DNA from: Pseudomonas fluorescens HK44
GTDB taxonomy: Bacteria > Pseudomonadota > Gammaproteobacteria > Pseudomonadales > Pseudomonadaceae
Reading direction: 5' to 3'
Length of the DNA stretch: 64,000 bases
Assembly (NCBI RefSeq): GCF_000217955.3
Contig: NZ_AFOY02000004.1
Location: 186,001-250,000, forward strand
Part shown: positions 51,426 through 59,696 of the stretch, in pieces
Layout of the letters: each line of letters begins with the position of its first letter
Position numbering within the stretch: position 1 is the first letter of the stretch
Translations under genes and position numbers: made by a program
Notes under the pieces: model-generated
Databases searched by the model: none
Seen by the model: only the letters and a program-made list of their open reading frames with translations
Told to the model about the DNA's origin: nothing

Positions 51426-53450
51426 TCAGGAAGCTCTGGGAGCGGTCCGCCGCTTGCGCGAAGCGGCTCGCTTCCCACCGGACGATTCGATTGCTACGGT
51501 GCCTTTACAGTCGGGATAACGGTTGCACGACCAGAAGGGGCCGGTTATGCCGGTTCGCTGGCGTGTAGCTCCGCCGCACAGAGGGCAGCTAGGGCCTTCC
51601 GGGATCCGGATAGCCAGGCTGGTGCCGCTGTACTGCTGGATCAGTCGCGTGATCCAGGCCGACTGTTTCGCAATGAAGGTGTCCATGGTCAACTGCCCAG
51701 ATTCGATCATGTCCAACGCCTGTTCCCAAATGGCGGTCGTGCCCGGGTCGGCGATGGCCGCAGGAACTGCGTCGATCAGGGTGAAAGCCGCTTCGGAGGC
51801 GCGGACGGATCGACCTTTTTTGACCAGGTAGCTTCGGCTCAACAGGCCGTTGATGATGTTTGCACGGGTGGCCTCTGTGCCGATGCCCGTGGTTTCCTTC
51901 AGCTTCTGTTTCAGGCGTGGGTCGGTCACCAGTTTGGCGACACCCTTCATAGCTTTAATCAACTCGCCCTGCGTGAACGGCTTGGGCGGCAGTGTTTTCA
52001 GCGCTTTCAGATCGACCGAGCCGACCTGGCAATGTGAGCCCTCGGATAGCGGCGGTAGGATCTGGCTGCGTTGGGCGGGCTCATCTTCGGCACCGTCGGA
52101 TATTCCTGGCCCGCTGTTGATTAGCGCCAGGCGCCATCCCAGGACGGCAACCTGCTTACCCGTCGCCTGCAGTGTCTGGCCACCGGCTGACACCGTGGCG
52201 ACTGTTCTGTCGAACTCATGGTGAGGTAGAAACTGGGCCAGGTAATGCGAACGGATGAGCCGATAAACGGCTTGCTCCTTCTCCGACATGGCAGAAAGGT
52301 TGGTCGGTTCCAGCGTGGGAATGATGCCATGGTGAGCAGTGACCTTCGCATCGTTCCAGGCACGTGAGCGTTGGGTGCGGTCGAGTTGGTCGATCAAGGG
52401 GCGCAGGCCGGAATCGGTGGTAAGCATGGCGTTGAGCACTGTCGGCACTTCGGCCAACATGCTCTCCGGCAGGTAGCCTGAGTCCGAACGGGGATAGGTG
52501 GTCGCCTTGTACGTCTCGTACAGCGATTGCGCGATGTCCAGTGTCTCCTGAACGTCGAGAGCAAACTGACGCGAGCAGACTTCCTGCAGCGTGCCGAGGT
52601 CGAACGGGAGAGGCGCGACTTCGCGGACCCGCTCGGTTTCCACCAACAGCACCTGCGCCTCACGAGCGCCGCCGATTCGGCTTACTGCCTGCTGGGCAGT
52701 GCGTTGGTCCAGGCACCGACCTGCAGCATCGGTGGTGGCATCGGGCGGCATCCAGTTCGCGGTGAAAGAATTGCCGGCGTGCGATAGCTGCACTTCGACG
52801 GACCAAAACGGAACAGGCACGAACCGGGCGATCTCGCGGTCGCGATCAACCACAAGACGCAGCGTGGGCGTCTGCACACGACCGACTGAGAGCACGCCCT
52901 GGTAGCCGGCTTGGCGGCCGAGCACCGTGAACAACCGGCTGAGGTTCATGCCGATCAACCAATCGGCGCGAGAGCGGGCGAGTGCCGAGTAATACAGCGG
53001 CAGGGTCTCATTCGAAGGCTTGAGCGCGTCCAGTGCCTTGCGAATGGAGGCGTCATTCAGTGCCGACAGCCACAGCCGTTGAATGGGACCACGGTAGCCG
53101 CATAGCTCGATGATTTCGCGGGCGATCATTTCGCCTTCGCGATCAGCATCGGTAGCAATCACCAGTTCGGTGGCCTGGCCGAGCAATTGTTTGACGACCT
53201 TGAATTGCGCGGCAGTGGAGGCCTTGACCTCGCTGCGCCAGCGCTCGGGAAGAATGGGAAGCTGTTCAATGGACCAGCGCTTGTACTGCTCGTCGTACGC
53301 TTCCGGTGGTGCCGCCTCGAGCAGATGGCCGATGCACCAGGTCACGACAATTCCTGGTCCGTTGTAGCAGCCAGTTCCGCGCTGTTTCGCACCCAGCACA
53401 CGCGCGATGTCTTTGCCCTGCGAAGGTTTCTCGCACAGATACACGCGCAT
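51426..53450 (-). CDS. topB: DNA topoisomerase III
   Basis: 674 residues, ATG 53450 with GAGGAGG seven bases upstream. Toprim domain MRVYLCEKPSQGKDIARVLG with TDADREGEMIAREIIE (metal site); QGVLSVGRVQTPTLRLV; active-site region TYPRSDSGYLPESM (Tyr); GIGTEATRANIINGLL; C-terminal zinc-ribbon-like CPLCGGATRQ ... CNRYPDCKG. Type IA topoisomerases on PFGI-1-type ICEs are thought to help replicate and resolve the excised circle. Basic C-terminal tail. Intact. In these elements it follows the GHKL-ATPase/ssb genes, as here. Confidence 0.95.
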   Translation of the reverse strand: MRVYLCEKPSQGKDIARVLGAKQRGTGCYNGPGIVVTWCIGHLLEAAPPEAYDEQYKRWSIEQLPILPERWRSEVKASTAAQFKVVKQLLGQATELVIATDADREGEMIAREIIELCGYRGPIQRLWLSALNDASIRKALDALKPSNETLPLYYSALARSRADWLIGMNLSRLFTVLGRQAGYQGVLSVGRVQTPTLRLVVDRDREIARFVPVPFWSVEVQLSHAGNSFTANWMPPDATTDAAGRCLDQRTAQQAVSRIGGAREAQVLLVETERVREVAPLPFDLGTLQEVCSRQFALDVQETLDIAQSLYETYKATTYPRSDSGYLPESMLAEVPTVLNAMLTTDSGLRPLIDQLDRTQRSRAWNDAKVTAHHGIIPTLEPTNLSAMSEKEQAVYRLIRSHYLAQFLPHHEFDRTVATVSAGGQTLQATGKQVAVLGWRLALINSGPGISDGAEDEPAQRSQILPPLSEGSHCQVGSVDLKALKTLPPKPFTQGELIKAMKGVAKLVTDPRLKQKLKETTGIGTEATRANIINGLLSRSYLVKKGRSVRASEAAFTLIDAVPAAIADPGTTAIWEQALDMIESGQLTMDTFIAKQSAWITRLIQQYSGTSLAIRIPEGPSCPLCGGATRQRTGITGPFWSCNRYPDCKGTVAIESSGGKRAASRKRRTAPRAS

Positions 53451-53850
53451 GCAGCCTCCTCGGAAATAGCGTGGTGTCCATCGAATGAGCACCAGCATGT
53501 CCGGGGAGACCACGAGAGACCGCAAACAAGGTGGACTCGACAATGACCGGCTTGTTGGCCCTGGGAGGCAGGATTGCGGCAGTTGAGCTCAGAGTAGTTG
53601 AGGCGATCGTCAGAACAGACGCTTCGTTTTGGGCGCACGCGTGGAACTCAGTGGACGTCCATGGCGCTATACCCTGGGTATAGTGGTGTCCGGTGCAGGC
53701 ATGTGCTTCACCGGTTGACAGGCGCTGGCGCATTGAAGGCGACCATCGGTTGCTACAGCCGCCCTCGGATCAGGCATCCGGTTCTTCACGCCACTTCAGG
53801 TAGTCACCCACACGAAAGAAGCCAGCAGCGGCCGCATTGCGCTCAAGCGT
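53451..53850. other. Intergenic region upstream of topB
   Basis: Contains the motif CAGTGGACGTCCATGG at 53649-53664 followed at once by the palindrome at 53667-53683. No convincing gene on either strand; several open frames overlap without ribosome-binding sites. Probably holds the topB promoter and regulation. Confidence 0.5.
53667..53683. promoter_or_regulatory. CTATACC-N3-GGTATAG palindrome, site 1
   Basis: CTATACCCTGGGTATAG: a perfect 7+7 inverted repeat. The same half-sites occur at 57719-57735 and 57819-57835. A GACGTCCATG-type motif lies immediately next to it, as at site 3. Confidence 0.6.
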
Positions 53851-54920
53851 CTATGCTGTCTCTCCGGGACGATTCAGTGCCTGCAGGTCTTCGGAGAAAT
53901 GCGCTGTCGGGCCATCACAGGAAGCTCCTTGACGACCGTCGGGCGGGCCGACCTCTTCGAGGTCACAGTCCTCAAGCTCATCATCGCCAGAGTACTCCTG
54001 GTCGTCAGCCTCCCAGGGCTTTGCAGCCCACAGGGCATGAAGCTCTTCATCGCTCAGATCCTCGCGCAGCAAGTAGCACAGTGCGTCAGGATGGAGCTCT
54101 TGGACCTGTACATTGAACAGTGTGGCGAATCGACGCCGTGCAGCCTCTTTGGCCCCGGCCTGGGCTTTCTCATAGGCTTCGATCTCGGCCCAATACGTGG
54201 CCTCTTCCTCGTCGTACTGGATCTGCGCTGAGGTACATTGCGCCGTGTCAACCCGGTGCTGCGCCTCGATGAGCTTCTGGTCAGCCTCGGCACGCGTCAG
54301 GACATTCGGCCAGTTGGGTGCCGGGGAATCGGTGCCAACCACAGCAAGAAGCGTGTTCTGGTAGTCGATGAAGGCCATGTTTTCGTCAGGAACCGGGTCG
54401 ACGACGACAGGATCGTTGCTGACATCTTCGATGGTCGGCGGAAGGCCGCGTTTCTCCCGACCGCTGTCGGCACGGTCGACCAGATAACGTTCACGCCAGG
54501 CCTCGCCACGCACGCGTTTCCCATCACCCTCCAGGCTCGTGGTGTACTTCATCAGCCACATGTGCATGTAGCGCTGGCGTTGCTCGCTGTGCTGCAGGGC
54601 GAGGTCATGGAAACGCTGATAGAACGCTTCATCATGGCCGCAATCGAGGCTGTCGCCTTCGTGGGCAACTTCGTGCTCGATGAGAGAAAAAATATAGGCA
54701 GCGCTCCTGAGTGGACAGGACTTGAGCCGCTTCACAAGGGTGACGTCGACGGCGATGTAACTGCTGCCGTCGGTCCACGCCTCAGTGATAGATGCACAGA
54801 GCTGGCCCTGGCATCGACCGAGTTCATCAGCAACTCGATGAGGGCTTTGCCGATGGAGCCCGCCTGGCTGCAAATGATGTGATGGATGATCTGCGGATCG
54901 AGCTCGAATGGCAGACGCAT
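53851..54920 (-). pseudogene. GHKL-type ATPase ICE protein with an internal deletion
   Basis: ATG 54920 (AAGGAGGG site): MRLPFELDPQIIHHIICSQA, then GKALIELLMNSVDARASSVH, the helix with the ATP-binding Asn of HSP90/histidine-kinase-type ATPases. At about 54780 the frame breaks and the remaining protein continues in another frame (DGSSYIAVDVTLVKRLKS, FSLIEHEVAHEGDSL with HExxH, FYQRFHDLALQHSEQRQRY, acidic tail to 53851). The rest of the ATPase domain (DxGxG, GxGLG) is absent, so the gene carries a large internal deletion. Normal homologues are far longer. Confidence 0.75.
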
Positions 54921-55384
54921 GGACCCTCCTTGTAGCGTTAGGTCAAGATATTGATGAATACGCCGTCCATTTCATTGCCGATGCGCAATGAAGAGCCCGG
55001 CATTCGACCTGTGCGCCGGGAGAGGATGGACACGCGACCATTGATGCCGGTGATTACCGGGGTTGTCGAAAACCTAACCGAGCCATCGCTCGTCCGTATT
55101 CAGCGTGAGTGGGCGTGATCAGGCGATGTTTGCAGTGTGAAATGGTGTGCTCAGGAGAGGATCGAGCAGGTCGTGAGTCGAAACATCGGGGGCATCGTCA
55201 TGTACCGCGGACAGCAACCTCAGTGGACGTCAGTGGAGCAACTTGAGATGATTCAGACCCAAGCGGGTGGGTGCAAAGTGGCGAGACAGCGAGTAATGGC
55301 CATTAAGCTGCCCCCTGATCAGCCGAAGAAAGACACTATGCAATGGGCCAAGCGTTAGTGACGATTTGCAACGAGAGTGAGGTG
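54921..55384. other. Intergenic region between the ATPase remnant and ssb
   Basis: Holds CAGTGGACGTCAGTGGA at about 55222-55238, a relative of the motif next to topB. An open frame on the plus strand (55137-55358) has no ribosome-binding site and I do not support it. No strong hairpins. Confidence 0.4.
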
Positions 55385-55582
55385 ATGGCGAAGACGCTTA
55401 CCGATGCATACCTGGTGCTGCTGTTGGCGGCGACCATCCACGGTACGGATGCCGCCGTGCGGGATACGGCGAAGCGCTGTGCCAAAACGCTGCCGAGAAG
55501 CAGGCGGGAGGTGATGTACCAGATAGTCGACAGCAAGGATCCGCTCAAGCTTGTGTTCCATATCGCGGAAAATCTGGACTGA
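55385..55582 (+). CDS. Hypothetical protein on the opposite strand (65 aa)
   Basis: MAKTLTDAYLVLLLAATIHG, TDAAVRDTAKRCAKTLPRSR, REVMYQIVDSKDPLKLVFHI: a helical, partly hydrophobic protein with good codon use, the only plus-strand gene in the replication module. The frame also opens at 55343. GAGAGTGAGG lies just before the ATG. Family not recognised. A TGGACGTC motif about 150 bases upstream may control it. Confidence 0.5.
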   Translation: MAKTLTDAYLVLLLAATIHGTDAAVRDTAKRCAKTLPRSRREVMYQIVDSKDPLKLVFHIAENLD

Positions 55583-55786
55583 TGTGGCAAGCGAGAAGCG
55601 TCTGCAAGAGTAGCCGGAAGCCATGAGGCCGCGAATGGAGGCCGTAGGTTGGTTCTCCGGGAGCTTCTCCATGTGCCGCGAACTGTGGATCTCAGTGGAA
55701 CGCCATGGACGCTGGCTGTTGCCCGGTGAGCGACTGGTGGTTGGCGCAATCGCTCAGCGGGAAAGGTGCATGCAGGGCGGGAATGA

Positions 55787-56182
55787 TCACTCGTTCTCGG
55801 CTGGCTCCGCTGCCGCGGGCTTGGCCCCGAGCACGACAGACTCAATGCGATAAGGCAGGATGCCAGCGCGGCGCGCTTCGATCTTGAAGGTCACACGCTC
55901 GTTTTCGTCCGCATCCTCCCAATCGTCTTTCACCGCCCGACCTTCGACCAAGACGCGCATGCCCTTCTGGTACAGCGCGGCCCAGCGCTCGGCGTCGCGA
56001 TGCCAGATCTCGACCGGCGCCCAGAACCCGCCGCGATCTTCAAAGCCCTCCTTGGTAGGCACGGGGTTGTCGAAATAGACATTCAGGCGCAGCAGCCTGC
56101 GCGGCTCATTGTTGCCGTTCGGAAACTCGCGGAATTCTGGCGCAGAACCGATGTTGCCCTCGCCGTAGAAATGCGTGCTCAT
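55787..56182 (-). CDS. ssb: Single-stranded DNA-binding protein
   Basis: 131 residues with one OB fold: MSTHFYGEGNIGSAPEFREF, RRLLRLNVYFDNPVPTKEGF, FWAPVEIWHRDAERWAALYQ, KGMRVLVEGRAVKDDWED. It lacks the long acidic-tip tail of chromosomal SSB but ends in an Ala/Glu-rich stretch. It would coat single-stranded ICE DNA during replication and transfer. The start overlaps the DUF3158 gene by four bases (ATGA). Confidence 0.9.
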   Translation of the reverse strand: MSTHFYGEGNIGSAPEFREFPNGNNEPRRLLRLNVYFDNPVPTKEGFEDRGGFWAPVEIWHRDAERWAALYQKGMRVLVEGRAVKDDWEDADENERVTFKIEARRAGILPYRIESVVLGAKPAAAEPAENE

Positions 56183-56694
56183 GAGTGTGACTCCTTGGGG
56201 TTGGTGGCGCGGACACGCCGTTGGTAAGCCCCCTCGGCATGGACCAACTTGCTGGCGCACTCCGAGGTTTGGCGGGCGATGCTGTGAGTGAGGCTAATCT
56301 GCAGGTTCAGCACGATGCGCTGCACCTCGATGGTGTAGAGGTCGTCGATCAGCGATGTCGGTGTGTCGGGGCTGGCAAGCAGCTCCTCCCACAACGCCGT
56401 ACCCATGCGTGAGCGATCTAGGTTGCGCCAGCGCAGAAAGGTCGTGCCTGCGCCAGTGGTTTGCTGGGCCAGTTGCACAGGAAGGAGGTTGAAGGGGTGA
56501 CTGCGGGCCTGCGACAGCACCTTGCGCTGCGCCAGTCCGATCAGATCGTCCCGCAGTGTTTCGCTCTGGCTGGCCCAGGTCGCAAGCTCCCCATTACCTT
56601 TAAAAGGCTTTAAAAGGCCTTTTAGGTAGCCTGCGTGTTCCAGCCTCTGGAAGTCCGCCTGTTCCAGTGCCAAGAAGCGGTTGGATGCGGTCAT
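56179..56694 (-). CDS. DUF3158 family ICE protein
   Basis: 171 residues: FLALEQADFQRLEHAGYLKG, LLKPFKGNGELATWASQSET, LPVQLAQQTTGAGTTFLRWR. DUF3158 proteins are specific to this ICE family and sit next to ssb; no activity is known. Helical and soluble. Couples by ATGA overlaps to both neighbours, so TIGR03761-DUF3158-ssb form one operon. The RWR and SRMG region near residue 95 is basic and could contact DNA. Confidence 0.85.
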   Translation of the reverse strand: MTASNRFLALEQADFQRLEHAGYLKGLLKPFKGNGELATWASQSETLRDDLIGLAQRKVLSQARSHPFNLLPVQLAQQTTGAGTTFLRWRNLDRSRMGTALWEELLASPDTPTSLIDDLYTIEVQRIVLNLQISLTHSIARQTSECASKLVHAEGAYQRRVRATNPKESHS

Positions 56695-57515
56695 GCTGGT
56701 TCGTCCTCACCGTCGGCGGGCGCAGGGGTGTCGTCCAGGTTCTCCTCGTTTGAAGCAGCTGGATCAACGGTGCTAGTGTCGTTGGCTGGCGCAACCTCTG
56801 AAACCGTCGACGTGCCTGGAGCGGATGCCAGAGCAGGGCGACGGAGAAGCGGCGGTGCAAAGCGTGAACGGCGCGTGCCGTCGAGCACGTCCTGCGGCAG
56901 TTCACCGTATTTCTCCAGGGCGGCACGGGCCGCGGCGTTGTTTGCGGCGAAATCATCGCGCTTCGTACCGGAGTAGCGGTACTGCTGCGCCAGGCTGAAA
57001 AGGCTGCGCAGCGCATGTGCGCCTTCATTGAGCCAGCGTTCCAGGGTGCTGCGGTCGATCAGGGCGGTGTGATGCGCCAGGATCAGGCGCCGGGCCAGGT
57101 CGTCGTAGTCGGCCAGCAGATAGACTGCCATGAAGCCAAGCTGGGAGGCCACGAACAGGGGCAACTTCACCGGTTGGACGTTGAGGTTCTCACCCAGGCT
57201 GAGTGCCGCCGGTACATCGGCCAGCGCCTGATCAACCTGTTCGCGTAAGGCCTGAAGCTGTTCTTTGGTGGCGCTGAGCTTGTCTTCGATGCGCAGCATC
57301 CACCAGTCGGAGTAGGGATCGTCTTGCTCAGAACCTCGCTTGAGCTTGGTCATGATGGCGACAAAGCCGTTGAGGCCAACAATGCCGGGCTTGCCTTCGG
57401 AGGGCGCACGTCCGTGCCAGATACGGGACGCATGATGGGTGTGCAGCGTCAGCGACATCGCGCTGCGCAATGACCCAAGGTTCAACTGCAGGGAAGATTC
57501 GGGTTCGGTGGCCAT
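56691..57515 (-). CDS. TIGR03761 family ICE protein (PFL_4669)
   Basis: 274 residues. Core region LQLNLGSLRSAMSLTLHTHH, ASRIWHGR, GKPGIVGLNGFVAIMTKLKR, DPYSDWWMLRIEDKL and a helical middle (LVASQLGFMAVYLLADYDDL-like) are the family signature. The last 60 residues are a Pro/Ala/Thr-rich, acidic tail. Probably a replication-module protein; no enzyme motif. Upstream lies a 418-base region with two operator-like palindromes. Confidence 0.85.
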   Translation of the reverse strand: MATEPESSLQLNLGSLRSAMSLTLHTHHASRIWHGRAPSEGKPGIVGLNGFVAIMTKLKRGSEQDDPYSDWWMLRIEDKLSATKEQLQALREQVDQALADVPAALSLGENLNVQPVKLPLFVASQLGFMAVYLLADYDDLARRLILAHHTALIDRSTLERWLNEGAHALRSLFSLAQQYRYSGTKRDDFAANNAAARAALEKYGELPQDVLDGTRRSRFAPPLLRRPALASAPGTSTVSEVAPANDTSTVDPAASNEENLDDTPAPADGEDEPA

Positions 57516-57700
57516 CGTGACGACTCTCGGTGAGGAAACGAGTCGCCAGCATCGGCATTGACCGGAAGGGTGTCAGTCATCAAACCGCACCGCATGACCG
57601 CCTGTTTGTGAATTCGCACTGCCGCAGTGGAATCTTGCACCTCCCTGCGGATGAGAGGGTGGCGTGAGGCATTCTGCGTCCGTTGCCCGCCACCGTTGCC

Positions 57701-57839
57701 GGAAGGCAGCCTGTTCAACTATACCAGTGGTATAGGCGACGGTGGCCTTCGGTGGACTCTTCAGGCGAATGACTCTGCGGCTGGAGGTGATGCATTGAAG
57801 GGAAGGCAGTGTGTTCAACTATACCAGTGGTATAGGCGA
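57701..57839. repeat. 100-bp-spaced direct repeat containing two palindromes
   Basis: Blocks 57701-57739 and 57801-57839 match at 37 of 39 bases (GGAAGGCAG, TGTTCAACTATACCAGTGG, TATAGGCGA). Each holds the palindrome CTATACCAGTGGTATAG, at 57719-57735 and 57819-57835, exactly 100 bases apart. The second is followed by CATGGACGTCGTTGGAC. They lie 200-320 bases upstream of the TIGR03761 start and just after the STY4528 gene start side of the operon, likely a promoter-operator region. Confidence 0.7.
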
Positions 57840-57933
57840 TCATGGACGTCGTTGGACTTGCTGGCAGAGGTATAGGGCAAACCCTGATGTTGAGCATTGG
57901 CAAAACGCCATTGATGCCCCGTGGGTGCTGCTT

Positions 57934-59121
57934 TCACCTGCCCAGCAGAGAGCGCAGCCGTGCGATGTTCTTTCGGGCGACTTCAGGGTCGACAGCCTGC
58001 GTTGGCGGTGGCTGTGGGGGCTGGCTTACCGGGGGGCTGGCTGTCTTCTGACCGACCCAGGCGTGAAACTCACCCTTCATGGCCTTCTGAATGATGCCAA
58101 ACAGGTAGCCCGCAGGGTTACGCACTGAGCTTGCCCGACAACGTGCATCCCATTCGTCGAGGATGGCTTGGTGCAACTCGGCATCCACAGGCTGCAGTGC
58201 GGTCAGCGCGCCTGATTGCTGCTCTGCTTTGAGTGACAGGAAGCGTTCGGGTAGGCGAAGTTTTCCCCGCTCGCGCGGTACTGTACGTACTTCTTTTAAT
58301 TCTTTTTCTTTACGTACAGTACTATCGGTCTTCGGATTCCGAAGTGAGTCGGTTTTACTGGGTTTTACGCCTGCTTCGGATTCCGAAGTCGGGGGGGTAG
58401 GATTCCGAAGTAAGTCTTTGGGACCTTCTTCGGATTCGGGGTCATCCCCAGGTTGTGGATAACTTTGCTCTTCGGTCCAGCCTTGCGCCGCCAATCGCTG
58501 CGACAGCACCTGGAGCCTGCTCGGCAGTATCCGCCCGCTGAGCAGCGGGTCGTCGGCCATTTCTTTGAGCGTGTGCACACCGACACGCTGGACGGACTTG
58601 CTGGCGTGATTCAATGCCTGGCTGACCAGACCCAAATAATCCGGGTCGAGCTGAATGGCTTCATAGGGCGTCAGGGGCTCGTCGTGCAGCACATAGAGAT
58701 TGCCCTGTATTCGTCCTGTTTTCGGATCACGACGGCGCCTCACCAGACTGATCCAGCGCGTCAGGCGCAGCAACGTTAGCGCCCGCGCGACGGTCTCATG
58801 GGACGCACGAGCCGTGCACGGCATTGAGGCCAGATAGGGGCAGAGCTGATCGTAGGTGGGGAAGGCGGTGACCCCGTCATCGTTGAGCAGCAGACGAAAG
58901 ACCTGCCAGGCATTTCGTTCAAGCGGGGTCAGCCGGTTATCCAGCAGCAATGCACGGGGCACGCTGTCATGGCGGTTGCCGCTGAAGATGAATCCATCAG
59001 AGGGAGGGGGTGCCGGAGTCGGCGCCGGTGTTGTGTCCGGGGGAGGTTGCATGTGCTGCAGTGCCTGGTCGAATAGCTCCCCCAGCGATACGGGGCCGCG
59101 TGAATGACGTGGACTGCCCAT
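57934..59121 (-). CDS. STY4528 family ICE replication protein
   Basis: 395 residues. N-terminal RepA-like winged-helix region: FIFSGNRHDSVPRALLLDNR, LTPLERNAWQVFRLLLNDDG, FPTYDQLCPYLASMP, ASHETVARALTLLRLTRWIS, LVRRRRDPKTGRIQGNLYVL; a variable linker of Ser/Pro/Asn repeats (about 230-290), and a C-terminal domain with EWDARCRASSVRNPAGYLF and FHAWVG. It is considered the replication protein of SPI-7/PFGI-1-type islands. The start overlaps the DUF2857 stop by one base. The linker DNA contains iteron-like repeats (58330-58440). Confidence 0.85.
   Translation of the reverse strand: MGSPRHSRGPVSLGELFDQALQHMQPPPDTTPAPTPAPPPSDGFIFSGNRHDSVPRALLLDNRLTPLERNAWQVFRLLLNDDGVTAFPTYDQLCPYLASMPCTARASHETVARALTLLRLTRWISLVRRRRDPKTGRIQGNLYVLHDEPLTPYEAIQLDPDYLGLVSQALNHASKSVQRVGVHTLKEMADDPLLSGRILPSRLQVLSQRLAAQGWTEEQSYPQPGDDPESEEGPKDLLRNPTPPTSESEAGVKPSKTDSLRNPKTDSTVRKEKELKEVRTVPRERGKLRLPERFLSLKAEQQSGALTALQPVDAELHQAILDEWDARCRASSVRNPAGYLFGIIQKAMKGEFHAWVGQKTASPPVSQPPQPPPTQAVDPEVARKNIARLRSLLGR
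58330..58440. repeat. Iteron-like CTTCGGATTCCGAAG repeats inside the replication gene
   Basis: CTTCGGATTCCGAAG at 58330-58344 and 58374-58388, shorter forms GGATTCCGAAG at 58400-58410 and CTTCGGATTCGG at 58428-58439. The first two are read in different frames (LRNP and SESE), so the DNA rather than the peptide seems conserved. Candidate initiator-binding sites. Confidence 0.6.
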
Positions 59122-59696
59122 CAGACCAGCCCTTCATCAATCCACCCTCGGATAGCGCTCCAGATCACTGAGATGGGCAGGCCCGTGCATTCGGCAAGAT
59201 CGGCGGTAATCGCAAGCATTGCCATGTCGTCGTTCAACGCGGTGCCACGTTCTTTGACGGTCGCTGACCAGCGATGCCAGAGATCAGCGTCCTGTTCTTC
59301 TGACAGGACCGGATGCCGGCCCTTGCGTTTCGGTAGCCCGATGACGTCGCGCCTAAGGGCGATTTCCTGGTGGGTCAAGCCGTAGAACTTGCTGATGAGC
59401 TCCGTACTCGCTCCCAGCCGCAGAAGCCGATCGATTTCTTCAATCTCCCGGGTGACATCATTCACCTGGCTCAAGAGATGATGCAGCACCTCCTGGTTCA
59501 CGCTCACTGAGCACCATTTAACGGTTGCGTTGGCCAGGAGACTGGCCATGGCCGGGTGCTTGAGTGCCTCCAGCGCCGTGTCGTCGAACCCCATGGATTT
59601 TGCCCGGCGTAGCTGGCCGTTGCGCAAATCGTGGAGCGCTTGCGCGATCACTGCCTGATTGAGCGGATGGGGGTCGGGCATGGCGGCCGTCCTCAT
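59121..59696 (-). CDS. DUF2857 domain protein
   Basis: 191 residues. NQAVIAQALHDLRNGQLRRA, KSMGFDDTALEALKHPAMAS, DRLLRLGASTELISKFYGLT, LRRDVIGLPKRKGRHPVLSE are family marks; the middle is a helix-turn-helix-like region, so DNA binding is plausible. DUF2857 genes lie between parB and the STY4528 gene in this ICE family. The ATG at 59696 overlaps parB by four bases. An internal ATG at 59681 (MPDPHPLNQ) is an alternative. Confidence 0.85.
   Translation of the reverse strand: MRTAAMPDPHPLNQAVIAQALHDLRNGQLRRAKSMGFDDTALEALKHPAMASLLANATVKWCSVSVNQEVLHHLLSQVNDVTREIEEIDRLLRLGASTELISKFYGLTHQEIALRRDVIGLPKRKGRHPVLSEEQDADLWHRWSATVKERGTALNDDMAMLAITADLAECTGLPISVIWSAIRGWIDEGLV

Noticed and set aside
50867..51568. 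Plus-strand open frame of 233 codons over the palindrome region and the end of topB.
   Set aside because: Arg/Gly/Ala-rich translation of inverted repeats, antisense to topB at its end, no ribosome-binding site.
55137..55358. Plus-strand open frame between the ATPase remnant and ssb.
   Set aside because: No ribosome-binding site and it contains the TGGACGTC motif shared with other non-coding sites.
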